Shown here piece by piece: positions 35,731-45,541 of a stretch of 64,000 nt of DNA. The notes under the pieces were generated by a model. It ran no database searches and was not told the DNA's origin. It saw only the letters and a list, made by a program, of their open reading frames with translations. The DNA lies in assembly GCF_900112185.1 (NCBI RefSeq), contig NZ_FOKP01000009.1:62001-126000 (forward strand), in the 5' to 3' direction. The position numbers were made by a program, and so were the translations under genes. The stretch comes from Allobosea sp. CRIB-10 (GTDB lineage: Bacteria > Pseudomonadota > Alphaproteobacteria > Rhizobiales > Beijerinckiaceae). The first letter of the stretch is position 1; every line of letters begins with the position of its first letter.

Positions 35731-36999
35731 TTGTCCGCTTCCCGCTCCATCCTCTTGATCATCGGCGGCGGCATCGCCGCCTATAAGTGCCTGGAGCTGA
35801 TCCGGCGCCTGAAGGATCACGGCATCGCCTGCCGCTGCATCCTGACCAGGGCCGGCGAGCAGTTCGTGACGCCGCTCGCGGTCTCCTCGCTCGCGGGCGA
35901 GAAATGCTTCACCGACCTGTTCTCGCTGACGGACGAGGCCGATATCGGCCATATCGCCCTGTCGCGCTCGACCGATCTTCTGGTCGTCGCGCCCGCCACC
36001 GCCGACCTCATCGCCAAGATGGCGAACGGCCATGCCGACGATCTCGCCTCCACAGCGCTACTGGCGACGAATAAACGGATCCTGATCGCCCCGGCCATGA
36101 ACCCGCGGATGTGGCAGCATCCGGCGACGCAGCGTAACATGGCGACGCTGCAGAAGGATGGCGTCCTCGTCGTAGGCCCCAATTCCGGCGCCATGGCCGA
36201 GCGCGGCGAGAGCGGCCCCGGCCGGATGGCCGAGCCGCATGAGCTGCTCGCCGCGATCGAATTGGCGCTCGCCGGCGACAGCAGGCAGACGCCCTCGATC
36301 GGCTTTCTGGGCCGTCTGCCCGGTGGCGCGCCATCCGGGCCGAAGCCGCTGGCGGGCAAGCGCGTGCTCGTCACCTCCGGCCCGACGCATGAGCCGATCG
36401 ACCCGGTGCGCTATATCGCCAACCGCTCCTCCGGCAAGCAGGGCCACGCCATCGCGGCAGCCGCGGCGGCCGCGGGCGCGCAGGTGACGCTGATCTCCGG
36501 GCCGGTGACCATCGCCGATCCGGTGGGGGTCAACACCGTCCATGTCGAGAGCGCCCGCGACATGCTGGCGGCGACCGAAAGCGCACTGCCGGCCGATATC
36601 GCGATCTTCGCCGCGGCCGTCGCCGACTGGCGCAGCGCCGATGCCGCCGGCCAGAAGATGAAAAAGGACGGCAAGGGCCCGCCCAGCCTCGCTCTGGTCG
36701 AGAACCCCGACATTCTCGCCACCATCGCGGCGCGCGAGGTTGACCGGCCGGCCCTGGTCGTCGGCTTCGCCGCGGAGACGCAGAACGTCGTCGACTATGC
36801 CCGCGCCAAGCTGGCGAAGAAGGGCTGCGACCTGATCGTGGCCAATGACGTCGGCGGCACCGGGGTGATGGGTGGCGACGCCAACACCGTCCACCTCGTC
36901 AGCACCGACAGCGTCGAGACCTGGCCGACCCTGCCGAAAGCGGAGGTGGCGACGCGCCTCGTCGCGCATTTCGCCGATCTGCTGGCGCACAAGGGCTGA
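35731..36999 (+). CDS. coaBC: Bifunctional CoaBC (phosphopantothenoylcysteine synthetase/decarboxylase)
   Basis: Two steps of coenzyme A synthesis in one chain of 422 residues. The N-terminal flavoprotein CoaC domain has IIGGGIAAYKCLELIRRL, the catalytic His in DIGHIALS, and PAMNPRMW. The C-terminal CoaB domain (from ~190) has TSGPTHEPIDPVRYI, NRSSGKQGHAIA and a KKDGKGPPSLALVENPDIL segment. TTG start at 35731. Six bp separate it from dut, an arrangement seen in many proteobacteria. Confidence 0.95.
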   Translation: MSASRSILLIIGGGIAAYKCLELIRRLKDHGIACRCILTRAGEQFVTPLAVSSLAGEKCFTDLFSLTDEADIGHIALSRSTDLLVVAPATADLIAKMANGHADDLASTALLATNKRILIAPAMNPRMWQHPATQRNMATLQKDGVLVVGPNSGAMAERGESGPGRMAEPHELLAAIELALAGDSRQTPSIGFLGRLPGGAPSGPKPLAGKRVLVTSGPTHEPIDPVRYIANRSSGKQGHAIAAAAAAAGAQVTLISGPVTIADPVGVNTVHVESARDMLAATESALPADIAIFAAAVADWRSADAAGQKMKKDGKGPPSLALVENPDILATIAAREVDRPALVVGFAAETQNVVDYARAKLAKKGCDLIVANDVGGTGVMGGDANTVHLVSTDSVETWPTLPKAEVATRLVAHFADLLAHKG

Positions 37000-37005
37000 C
37001 GGCCG

Positions 37006-37491
37006 ATGGCGACGCTCCGCATCCGGCGCCTGCCGCACGCCCACGATCTGCCGCTGCCGGCCTACGAGACCGCAGGCGCGGCCGGGCTCGATCTGCGCGC
37101 CGCCTTGTCCGACGGACCGCTTGAGCTGGTGCCGGGCGCGCGCCTGCTGGTGCCGACCGGTCTCGTGCTCGAACTGCCTGAGGGTACCGAGGGCCAGGTC
37201 AGGCCGCGCTCGGGCCTAGCACTGCGCCACGGTGTGACACTGCTCAATACGCCCGGCACGATCGATGCTGACTACCGCGGCGAGGTCAAGGTGATCCTGA
37301 TCAATCACGGCCAGGAGGCTTTCATCGTCGCGCATGGCGACCGCATCGCCCAACTCGTCGTCGCCGCGGTGCTGCAGGTGGGAATCGTCGAGGTCGAGGA
37401 GCTCAGCGAAACCACGCGTGGCGCTGGTGGCTTCGGCTCGACGGGGATGAGCGACACCGCCTCCCGGCGGGGCGCCGGAGGCAAGGCATGA
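37006..37491 (+). CDS. dut: dUTP diphosphatase
   Basis: Trimeric dUTPase, 161 residues, hydrolysing dUTP to dUMP. The conserved motifs appear in order: [28 protein letters not shown] with the catalytic Asp, GDRIAQLV, and the C-terminal [10 protein letters not shown] arm. Follows coaBC and overlaps the Rrf2 gene by 4 bp. Confidence 0.95.
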   Translation: MATLRIRRLPHAHDLPLPAYETAGAAGLDLRAALSDGPLELVPGARLLVPTGLVLELPEGTEGQVRPRSGLALRHGVTLLNTPGTIDADYRGEVKVILINHGQEAFIVAHGDRIAQLVVAAVLQVGIVEVEELSETTRGAGGFGSTGMSDTASRRGAGGKA

Positions 37492-37940
37492 TCCAGCTCT
37501 CGCGCCGTAGCCTGCTCGCGGTCACCGCAGTAGTCGACATCGCCCTGCATGCCCGGCCCACCCCGGTTGCGGCCAAGGCACTGGCGGCGCGGCACGAATT
37601 GCCGCCGCGCCATCTCGAAACGGTGCTGCAGGCGCTGGTCAGGGTCGGGATCCTCAAGGGCGTGCGGGGGCCGCGCGGCGGCTATGAACTCGCGCGCGAG
37701 CGCCGCCGCATCACCGCCGGCGAGATCGTGCGCGCCGCGATGCAGGCCAATGCCGACGAAACCCTGCCGCCACTGCCGCGTTCGGCCTTGGTGGACGCCG
37801 TGGTCGATCCGATGATGCAGCAGGCCATGGAAGCCTGGCTCGCCAGGCTCGACGCCGTCACCGTGGCCGATCTTTGTCGCGAGGCCGAAGAGCGCGCCGC
37901 GACCGGGAAGCCGACAGCCGACACAGATTTTACAATCTAG
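37488..37940 (+). CDS. Rrf2-family regulator lacking the Fe-S cysteines
   Basis: 150-residue winged-helix protein with the Rrf2 pattern: [40 protein letters not shown] split by the recognition helix. The three Cys that bind the Fe-S cluster in IscR or RsrR are absent; only one Cys exists near the C-terminus. In this respect it resembles CymR, a cysteine regulator. It lies 107 bp before cysK with a dyad operator candidate between them, so it probably controls cysK. Coupled to dut. Confidence 0.87.
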   Translation: MIQLSRRSLLAVTAVVDIALHARPTPVAAKALAARHELPPRHLETVLQALVRVGILKGVRGPRGGYELARERRRITAGEIVRAAMQANADETLPPLPRSALVDAVVDPMMQQAMEAWLARLDAVTVADLCREAEERAATGKPTADTDFTI

Positions 37941-37953
37941 TATGTTAAATACT
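37939..37953. promoter_or_regulatory. Candidate Rrf2 operator (AGTAT-GTTAA-ATACT)
   Basis: A perfect 15-bp dyad overlapping the stop codon of the Rrf2 gene, in a short AT-rich stretch about 95 bp before the cysK start, consistent with an operator at the cysK promoter. Confidence 0.5.
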
Positions 37954-38047
37954 CCATTCCTCGACATATTCTGTGATTTGATGCTAGCTTGAGCGCAAGT
38001 TCTCGATCCGAGACGACCCGCCTAGATCACCAGCAAGGGAGGCCGCC

Positions 38048-39018
<971 letters not shown>

Positions 39019-39022
<4 letters not shown>

Positions 39023-39471
39023 TCCCAGCGAGCCTGCAGATCGTCCGGCTGAGCGAGGCCCTGCCGGACGATCTGCCCGCCTTGCAGGACGAGGCGGCGG
39101 CCGAGGGCTATCGCTTCGTCGAAGGCATCCTGGAGGAATGGGATGCCGGGCGCTATGCCGGCACGGACGAGCGGAGCACGCTGTTCGCCGTCTATCGCGA
39201 GGGCATTTTAGCGGCGATCGGCGCGGTGACGCCCGACCCTTACGACCCGGCGCCCGATCTGCTGCGCATCCGCCATGTCTATGTCCGGCCGGGCAACCGG
39301 CGCGAAGGCGTCGGCCGTGCGCTCGCCGGCGCGCTGATCCAGCAAGGCCTTGCGCTGGCGCCGCGGCTCTCGCTCAATGCCGCCGATGCCGGCGCATCCG
39401 CCTTCTGGGAGGCGATGGGTTTTCGGCCGGATAGCAGCGGCACGCGCCGCAGCCATCTGCTGGCGCGCTGA
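39019..39471 (+). CDS. GNAT-family N-acetyltransferase
   Basis: 150 residues, GTG start inside the cysK stop. The acetyl-CoA site is [16 protein letters not shown] (Q/RxxGxG/A motif) with a final [14 protein letters not shown] strand-helix typical of GNATs. Substrate unknown. Translational coupling to cysK hints at a link with amino-acid metabolism but this is weak evidence. Confidence 0.82.
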
Positions 39472-39476
39472 GATAC

Positions 39477-40331
39477 TCAGTTTCGCAGCGTGATCCGGTT
39501 GCCCCAGGGATCGACCGCCGATCCGGCATCGCCACCGGACGCCGCCAGGCGCCGGCTCAGCGCCGCGCGAGCCTCATCGTCACGCGCGACAAGCTCGAAA
39601 CTCGCCAGACCCGCCTCATTCTCGCGGCGTGGGCCGGCGCCGCGGCTGTGCCAGGTGTTGGTGGCGATGTGGTGGTGGTAGCCGCCGGTCGCCATGAAGC
39701 TCGCGCCGGGATAGTGCACCATCACCTCGAAGCCGAGCGCATCGCGGTAGAAGCGCTCGGCCTCTGCGACATCGCCGACGCGCAGATGGATGTGGCCCAT
39801 CACCGTGCGCTCCGGCATGCCGGCATAGGCGCGCCCGTCGGCGTCGCGCAGCAGCGCGTCGAGGTCGAGCCGCTCGGTCGCCATCTTGAGCCGGCCGCCG
39901 TCGAGGCGCGGCCATTCGGGGCGGCTGCGGTCGCGATAGACCTCGATGCCGTTGCCCTCGGGATCGGAGAGATAGAGCGCCTCGCTGACGAGATGGTTCG
40001 AGGCGCCTTCCAGCCCGATGCGCGCCTCGGCTGCATGCCGCAGCCAGTTGCCGAGATCGCGGCGCGAGGGCAGCAGGATCGCCATGTGGAACAGGCCGGC
40101 GGCCGAAGATGGGTGCTGTGCGCCGGCTTCCAGCTTCACCAGCGGCTCCCCGCCCGCGCCGAGCACGGCATGGTCGGCATCCTGCTCGATCACCGAAAGC
40201 CCGATCGCATCCCGATAGAATGCCGTCAGGCCAGGGAGATCGCGCACGCGCAGGGAGACCGCGCCGATATGGACGGGGGCATCGAGCGCCTCGTTGCGGG
40301 GCTGGGCCTGGGTGTCGGCGGCTACGGACAT
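39477..40331 (-). CDS. VOC-family dioxygenase-like protein (CatE type)
   Basis: 284 residues with two glyoxalase/bleomycin-resistance modules: the first begins IGAVSLRVRDLPGLTAFYRDAIGL, the second MGHIHLRVGDVAEAERFYRD. Candidate metal ligands are the His in MGHIHLRV and the His in GGYHHHIATNTWHS. The layout matches CatE-type extradiol (catechol-2,3-) dioxygenases, but the substrate is not assured. An in-frame GNAT ends 5 bp away on the other strand. Confidence 0.82.
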   Translation of the reverse strand: MSVAADTQAQPRNEALDAPVHIGAVSLRVRDLPGLTAFYRDAIGLSVIEQDADHAVLGAGGEPLVKLEAGAQHPSSAAGLFHMAILLPSRRDLGNWLRHAAEARIGLEGASNHLVSEALYLSDPEGNGIEVYRDRSRPEWPRLDGGRLKMATERLDLDALLRDADGRAYAGMPERTVMGHIHLRVGDVAEAERFYRDALGFEVMVHYPGASFMATGGYHHHIATNTWHSRGAGPRRENEAGLASFELVARDDEARAALSRRLAASGGDAGSAVDPWGNRITLRN

Positions 40332-40449
40332 GGGGCTGCTCCAAACTTGCGGCGGCAGGGCCGCCCGTCAGCAAGATGGGGTTTTCAGCCGCGCTTGTCG
40401 TCCCCTCGCGAGGCAAGTCCGAGATTGCATAGCCGCAATCCTGCTCCAC

Positions 40450-40534
40450 CGTCATTGCGAGGAGCGAAGCGACGAAGCAACCCAGGGGCCAGGAGCTCTG
40501 CGAGCTGGATTGCTTCGCCCCGCTCGCGATGACG
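40450..40534. repeat. Palindromic repeat CGTCATTGCGAGGAGCGAAG type
   Basis: An inverted repeat beginning CGTCATTGCGAG and ending CTCGCGATGACG, with inner GAAGCAACC/GGATTGCTTC arms. This unit is widespread in alphaproteobacterial intergenic DNA. It lies just downstream of the engB stop, where the hairpin may end or stabilise its mRNA. Confidence 0.75.
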
Positions 40535-40544
40535 GCCAAGGCCG

Positions 40545-41210
40545 TCAGGCCCGCTCCGCCAGCGCCCTTGCGATCGCCGCCCGGAACTCGGGGATGCCGA
40601 GCCCCTTCTCGCTGGAGGTCAGCAGCACCTCGGGAAAAGCGGCCGGGCGCCGCCTGATCTTCTCGGCGGTCGCCGCAATCATGGCCTCCTGTTCGGATTT
40701 CTTGAGCGCATCGCCCTTGGTCAGGATCACCTGATAGGACACCGCTGCCTTGTCGAGCGTCTTCAGCACGTCGTCGTCGACATCCTTCAGGCCATGCCGG
40801 GCGTCGATCAGCACATAGACCCTCATCAGATTGGCGCGGCCGCGCAGATAGTCGTGGATCAGCCTGGTCCAGGCCGCGACCTTCTCCTTGCCGACGGCGG
40901 CATAGCCATAGCCGGGCATGTCGACGATGGTCAGGCGCTCGTCATGGCCGACCTGGCGGAAGAAGTTGAGCTGTTGGGTCCGGCCCGGCGTGTGCGAGGT
41001 GCGCGCCAGCGCGTTGCGGCGGGTGAGCGCGTTGATCAGGCTCGACTTGCCGACATTGGAGCGGCCGGCGAAGGCGATCTCCTGGCCGACCATGGGCGGC
41101 AAATCGTCGATCCGGGTCGAGGCCCAGACGAACTCCCACGGCCCCTCGAAGAGTTTTCGGGCGGATTCGAGTTCGTCGTCGCTGAAGGGCGCGGTCTGAT
41201 CTGTGGTCAT
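40545..41210 (-). CDS. engB: Ribosome biogenesis GTPase EngB (YsxC/YihA)
   Basis: 221-residue TRAFAC GTPase for large-subunit assembly. G1 is GRSNVGKSS, G2 the Thr in TPGRTQQLNFF, G3 is DMPGYGYA, G4 is TKGD, and a late LTSSEKGLG carries G5. It lies 9 bp after the acetyltransferase gene in the yidC operon direction, the normal alphaproteobacterial neighbourhood apart from that insertion. Confidence 0.95.
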   Translation of the reverse strand: MTTDQTAPFSDDELESARKLFEGPWEFVWASTRIDDLPPMVGQEIAFAGRSNVGKSSLINALTRRNALARTSHTPGRTQQLNFFRQVGHDERLTIVDMPGYGYAAVGKEKVAAWTRLIHDYLRGRANLMRVYVLIDARHGLKDVDDDVLKTLDKAAVSYQVILTKGDALKKSEQEAMIAATAEKIRRRPAAFPEVLLTSSEKGLGIPEFRAAIARALAERA

Positions 41211-41219
41211 CGCCCCTGC

Positions 41220-41852
41220 CTACACGGCGGCGCGCAGCGCGTCGATGTCCGCGCCGGCGATCAGGGGCAGGTTGCGTGCGATCTTCTCGGGCTCCCAGTC
41301 CCACCAGCGGACTTCGAGCAGGGCCGAGATCACCTCCGGCGCGAAACGCAGCTTCACGACGCGGCCGGGATTGCCGACCACCACGGCATAGGGTGGCACA
41401 TCGCGGGACACCTGGGCGCGCGTCCCGATGATCGCGCCGTCGCCGATGCTGACGCCGGGCATGATCACCGCCTCGCGGCCGATCCAGACATCGTTGCCGA
41501 TCACGGTGTCGCCGCGCAGGCCGAGGCCGTCGCGGGTGAAGTCGGGCACGTTCTCGAAACCGAACATGCCGAACGGATAGGTCGAGAAGCCGCCCATCGG
41601 ATGGTTGGCGCCGTTCATGATGAACTGCGCCGCCTGGGCGATCGCGACGAACTTGCCGATGATCAGCCGGTCGCCGATGAAGTCGAAATGATAGCGCACG
41701 CAGCGGGCGAGGAAGTGCTCGGGCCCGCGCGAGTCATCATAGTAGCTGTAGTCGCCGACCTCGACGAGCGGATGGTCGACCACGGCCTTGAGGAAGGCCG
41801 TGCCCTTCCAGCCGGCGATCGGATGGCGGGTCTTGGGATCAGGTAAGGGCAT
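41220..41852 (-). CDS. Vat/CatB-like hexapeptide-repeat acetyltransferase
   Basis: 210 residues with a left-handed beta-helix pattern (IGKFVAIAQAAQFIMNGANH, IGNDVWIGREAVIMPGVSIGDGAIIGTRAQV in repeats). The His in NGANHPMGG is the expected catalytic base of xenobiotic O-acetyltransferases (streptogramin Vat or chloramphenicol CatB type). Chromosomal housekeeping position between yidC and engB suggests a native enzyme rather than an acquired resistance gene; the natural substrate is unknown. Confidence 0.85.
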   Translation of the reverse strand: MPLPDPKTRHPIAGWKGTAFLKAVVDHPLVEVGDYSYYDDSRGPEHFLARCVRYHFDFIGDRLIIGKFVAIAQAAQFIMNGANHPMGGFSTYPFGMFGFENVPDFTRDGLGLRGDTVIGNDVWIGREAVIMPGVSIGDGAIIGTRAQVSRDVPPYAVVVGNPGRVVKLRFAPEVISALLEVRWWDWEPEKIARNLPLIAGADIDALRAAV

Positions 41853-41924
41853 GGCGCGGCACTAAGCACATCGCCACCGCCCCGGACAAGCCGCGAAGCG
41901 GCACGAGGCCATCCGCAAAACAAA

Positions 41925-41955
41925 AACGCCGGAGCCCCGAGAGGCGTCCGGCGTT
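41925..41955 (-). terminator. Rho-independent terminator after yidC
   Basis: Stem AACGCCGGA (41925-41933) with TCCGGCGTT (41947-41955); on the minus strand the stem is followed by TTTTTGTTTTG. It sits 37 bp past the yidC stop and before the acetyltransferase gene. Confidence 0.8.
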
Positions 41956-41991
41956 CCATGTCATCGTGGCCGGGGCTCTCGCCCCGCGGCC

Positions 41992-43890
41992 TCACTTCTT
42001 GTTGCTGTTCGCCGGCTTCGGCGTCGTGGCGGCGCCGTTCGCGGTCGCCGGCTTCTTGCTGAACATGCCCTTGAGATTGTCCCAGAGCTCGATCTTCACG
42101 CCGTGCTTGCGCATGATGTAGCCCTGCTGGGCGACCGAAAGCAGGTTGTTCCAGCTCCAGTAGATCACCAGGCCGGCCGGGAACGAGCCGAGCAGGAAGG
42201 TGAAGAACACCGGCATCCAGGTGAACATCATCTTCTGGACCGGATCCGGCGGCTCCGGATTCATCTTCATCTGCACGAACATCGTGATGCCCATCAGGAT
42301 CGGCCAGATGCCGAGATGCAGCATGGCCGGCGGCGTGAACGGCAGGAGGCCGAACAGGTTGAAGAGATTGGTCGGGTCCGGCGCGGCGAGGTCCTTGATC
42401 CAGCCATAGAACGGCGCGTGCCGCATCTCGATGGTGATGAACAGGATCTTGTAGAGCGCGAAGAAGACCGGGATCTGCACCAGCACCGGCCAGCAGCCGG
42501 CGAGCGGGTTGATCTTCTGGGTCTTGTACAGCTCCATCAGCGCCTGCTGCTGCTTCATCTTGTCGTCAGCATAGCGCTCGCGGATCGCCATCATCTCCGG
42601 CTGCACCGCCTTCATCTTCGCCATCGAGGCGTAGGACTTGTTGGCGAGCGGGAAGAACAGCAGTTTCAGCAGGACGGTCACGACCAGGATGGCGATGCCG
42701 AAATTGCCGACATGCTTGTAGACCCAGTCCATCACGTAGAACATCGGCTTTGTGATGAAATAGAACCAGCCCCAGTCGATCATCAGCTCGAAGCGCTTGA
42801 TGCCGAGGTTCTTTTCGTAACCGTCGATCGCGGCCACTTCCTTGGCGCCGGCGAACAGGCGCGAGGAGGCGCTGGCCGAAGAGCCCGGCGCGACATTGAC
42901 GGCTTCGCCGAGGAAGTCGGCCTGATAGGTGCGCACCGAACCGGTCTGCACCGAGGAATAGCGGCCCTCGTATTTCTTGCCCTGGTCGGGGATGGCGGCC
43001 GCGGCCCAATACTTGTCGGTGATGCCGACGAAGCCGCCGACCACATCCTTCCAGGCCTTGCCATGCGTCGCCGAGCCGAGCGCCGGCTCCTTGTCGATGG
43101 CGTCATAGGTGTATTCCTGCAGACCCTGCTCGCCGAGCGAGCCGATCATGCCCTCGTGCAGCACATAGTAGCCGAGCGTCGCCGGCTTGCCGACGCGAAC
43201 GACCTGGCCATAGGGGTAGAGGGTGACGGCGTTGGCGCCCTTGTTCTCGACCTCGTCGCGGATCGAGAACATCGCATTGTCGTCGACCGCGATGGTGCGC
43301 TTGAAGGTGAGGCCCTGGCCGTTATCCCAGCTCAGCACCACCGGCTTGGCCGCGGTCAGGACCTGGCTGTCGGCAGTCCAGACCGTCGTCGCGTTCGGCA
43401 AAGCGACATTGGCGCCCGGCCCCGCAACCCAGCCGAAATCGGAATAATAGGCATTCGGCCCGCCGGCCGGCGAGAGCAGCACGATGATCGGGCTCTTCGG
43501 ATCGACCGTCTCATGATAGGCCTTGAGCGAGACGTCGTCGATGCGCGCGCCGGTCAGCGAGAGCGAACCGGCGATCTTGGGCGTGTCGATCTTGAGGCGC
43601 GGACCGGCGGCGAGCGCCGCCTCGCGGGTCGCGGCGGTGGCGGCCGTGACGGGTGCCTGGCCGGGCTGCGCCGGAGCGCTGCCCTGGCCCGGAGCCGGAG
43701 CGGTGCCGGGAGCCGCCGGCGCGCCGGACGGCTGAGTTGCCTGCTGGCTCTGCGTCTGCTGGTTCTGCTGCGCGATCTGCTTCTGCTTCTCGGCCTGGGG
43801 CAGACCGTAGAAATATTGCCAGCCGAGCAGCACGACGACCGAGAGCGTGATCGCCAGCAGCAGATTGCGGTTGTCTTCTTTCATCATCAT
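41992..43890 (-). CDS. yidC: Membrane protein insertase YidC
   Basis: 632-residue inner-membrane insertase. An N-terminal transmembrane anchor ([18 protein letters not shown]) is followed by a Gln/Ala/Pro-rich linker, the large periplasmic beta domain (~85-370) and the conserved five-helix core with [36 protein letters not shown] and [14 protein letters not shown]. Tandem ATGs at 43890, 43887 and 43884 make the exact start uncertain. The long linker is usual for alphaproteobacteria. Follows rnpA by 38 bp. Confidence 0.96.
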   Translation of the reverse strand: MMMKEDNRNLLLAITLSVVVLLGWQYFYGLPQAEKQKQIAQQNQQTQSQQATQPSGAPAAPGTAPAPGQGSAPAQPGQAPVTAATAATREAALAAGPRLKIDTPKIAGSLSLTGARIDDVSLKAYHETVDPKSPIIVLLSPAGGPNAYYSDFGWVAGPGANVALPNATTVWTADSQVLTAAKPVVLSWDNGQGLTFKRTIAVDDNAMFSIRDEVENKGANAVTLYPYGQVVRVGKPATLGYYVLHEGMIGSLGEQGLQEYTYDAIDKEPALGSATHGKAWKDVVGGFVGITDKYWAAAAIPDQGKKYEGRYSSVQTGSVRTYQADFLGEAVNVAPGSSASASSRLFAGAKEVAAIDGYEKNLGIKRFELMIDWGWFYFITKPMFYVMDWVYKHVGNFGIAILVVTVLLKLLFFPLANKSYASMAKMKAVQPEMMAIRERYADDKMKQQQALMELYKTQKINPLAGCWPVLVQIPVFFALYKILFITIEMRHAPFYGWIKDLAAPDPTNLFNLFGLLPFTPPAMLHLGIWPILMGITMFVQMKMNPEPPDPVQKMMFTWMPVFFTFLLGSFPAGLVIYWSWNNLLSVAQQGYIMRKHGVKIELWDNLKGMFSKKPATANGAATTPKPANSNKK

Positions 43891-43928
43891 CGTCTGAAAA
43901 CGGTCTCGCTGGCGGCCCTGGCGGGCGT

Positions 43929-44366
43929 CTATGAGGCTTGGCGCGAAGCGGAGCGCCGGTCGGGGCGGCGCTTGCCGCCGCTCGGGCGGGCGCGGTCGAG
44001 CGCGACCGCAATGTCAGCGACCATGGCCGTGAACGCAGCGTTCACGGTCTCTGGTCGGGCGACGATCACGAGATCGCAGGGCTTGCCGGTCTGCTCCGCG
44101 AGGGCAAGTGCAGCGGCAGCGCGCAGGCGGCGGCGGATGCGGTTGCGCACCACGGCGTTGCCGGTCTTACGCGAGGCGGTCAGGCCGAGGCGCAAACCCT
44201 CCTGTTCCGGCTTGTCGAGGACCTGCGCGGTGAAGGCGGACGAACGAAAACGGCGGCCGTGCTCGGCCGCCGCGAGAAAGTCCTTGCGTTGCGTCAGACG
44301 GGCGAGGCGCATGGCGATTGGCCAGTCTTCCGGAACGGGCGCGCCTGAAGCGCGCCTTGAGTTCAT
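43929..44366 (-). CDS. rnpA: Ribonuclease P protein component
   Basis: Basic protein that aids the RNase P RNA in tRNA 5' maturation, 145 residues from ATG 44366, which overlaps the rpmH stop by 1 bp. [17 protein letters not shown] and the RNR signature [18 protein letters not shown] are clear. A shorter start at 44312 ([10 protein letters not shown]) is equally plausible. The C-terminus is rich in Arg and Ser. Confidence 0.93.
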   Translation of the reverse strand: MNSRRASGAPVPEDWPIAMRLARLTQRKDFLAAAEHGRRFRSSAFTAQVLDKPEQEGLRLGLTASRKTGNAVVRNRIRRRLRAAAALALAEQTGKPCDLVIVARPETVNAAFTAMVADIAVALDRARPSGGKRRPDRRSASRQAS

Positions 44367-44500
44367 CAGGCCGACAGGCGCTTGCGGCCGTGGGCGCGAC
44401 GAGCGGCGATGACCTTGCGGCCGCCCTTGGTCGCCATGCGGGCGCGGTAGCCGTGGCGGCGCTTGCGCACCAGCTTGCTGGGTTGATAGGTTCTCTTCAC
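44366..44500 (-). CDS. rpmH: 50S ribosomal protein L34
   Basis: 44-residue basic protein read from a GTG at 44500: it begins with [18 protein letters not shown], continues through an [16 protein letters not shown] stretch and ends GRKRLSA, the full L34 pattern. First gene of the rpmH-rnpA-yidC operon; promoter expected in 44501-44630. It overlaps rnpA at TGATG. Confidence 0.96.
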   Translation of the reverse strand: MKRTYQPSKLVRKRRHGYRARMATKGGRKVIAARRAHGRKRLSA

Positions 44501-44637
44501 GGTCCGTCTCCGGGGCCTTGTTCGGCAGGGCGAACACGGCTCCCGGAGGGAAAGCCAGCGTCAGCCAAGCCTGTCATGCAATAAGGGTCAGCGCTGCCGG
44601 GGCAGCGCAGGTCGCGGGCTTATGGCGGATGGGGCGG

Positions 44638-45264
44638 ATGAAGTCAATCCTAAGCGGCATGCGCCGCACGGTCGCGGCCATGACAAGCACCCCCCTATCC
44701 AGCGCCGGCATCGGACACGCTCCTGTTTTCGACCGGGAATGGGATGCGCAGAGGCAGTTTCCGGAGGTCGCCGACCCCGCCGGATACCGCGCCGCCCGGA
44801 TATGGAACTGCAAATACCGGACTCTGAAACCGGTCGCTGCCTTCACCGGCCTGGAAGAGCTGGCGATCATGTCGATTCCGGATCCCGATCTGACGTTCCT
44901 CCAAGGGCTCGGTAGCTTGACGTATCTGCGGCTGCTGCACCTGCCGAAGGTGACCGATCTGGCGCCGCTTGCGCATCTTCAGAATCTCAGGACACTGCTG
45001 ATCGAGACGCCGCCGAGCTGGGACTCCGGCAGCAAGCGGCTGACGGTCGCCTCATTCGAGCCGCTGGGAGAACTGCGCAGCCTCGAGAACATCACGCTGA
45101 TCGGCATCCGCACGCCCGAGCAATCGCTGCGGCCGCTCGAGCGGTGCAGCAATCTGCGCACCGCCTGGTTCGGCCATCTCCCCAAGGACGAGATCGCCCG
45201 GTTCCATGCGGCGACCGGCTGCATCGGCGCCTACTCACCGCCGCCGAAGCTCATCCGCGTCTGA
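44638..45264 (+). CDS. Leucine-rich-repeat-like protein
   Basis: About 208 residues. The centre shows repeated LRR-like units: FTGLEELAIMSIPDPDL, FLQGLGSLTYLRLLHLPKV, LAHLQNLRTLLIETPP, LGELRSLENITLIGI and LERCSNLRTAWFGHL, a solenoid of about five repeats. No signal peptide. Start is uncertain (ATGs at 44629, 44638, 44659, 44680). It is divergent from rpmH and upstream of the SRP RNA, with no operon partner. Function unknown; protein binding is likely from the fold. Confidence 0.65.
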   Translation: MKSILSGMRRTVAAMTSTPLSSAGIGHAPVFDREWDAQRQFPEVADPAGYRAARIWNCKYRTLKPVAAFTGLEELAIMSIPDPDLTFLQGLGSLTYLRLLHLPKVTDLAPLAHLQNLRTLLIETPPSWDSGSKRLTVASFEPLGELRSLENITLIGIRTPEQSLRPLERCSNLRTAWFGHLPKDEIARFHAATGCIGAYSPPPKLIRV

Positions 45265-45315
45265 GCGAGCCGGCAAGATGTCGCTTGCGCTCAGCCCCCA
45301 AAATACCGATATAGC

Positions 45316-45414
45316 GCCCGGGAGGTTGGCGAGGGACGTCTCACTCGCCAACCCGGTCAGGTCCGGAAGGAAGCAGCCGTAACGAGACCGAACGGGTCTT
45401 CGTCCAACCTCCTA
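45316..45414 (+). ncRNA. ffs: Bacterial small SRP RNA (4.5S)
   Basis: Contains the SRP domain IV core GGTCAGGTCCGGAAGGAAGC with AGCAGCCGTAACGA after it, and closing arms GGGAGGTTGG (45320-45329) and CCAACCTCC (45403-45411). It is the RNA of the signal recognition particle that binds Ffh. Location just before dnaX is common in alphaproteobacteria. Confidence 0.95.
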
Positions 45415-45541
45415 CTTCAGCGCGAGCTTCGGCTGCGCTTGAACCGTGCGCGCCGCGCCTCCTCACATTCCTGACGCGTTCGCGCTCTCCTATGGCAGAT
45501 GCGCCGTTGACCGGCGCGCCGCGATTGGCGAAAGCAGGGGC

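Noticed and set aside
41220..41852. Acquired antibiotic-resistance gene
   Set aside because: The Vat-like enzyme shares the local GC content and sits in a housekeeping operon without mobile elements, so transfer is not supported.
44501..44637. Replication origin near rpmH
   Set aside because: rpmH is near oriC in some bacteria, but no DnaA-box cluster or dnaA gene is visible here.
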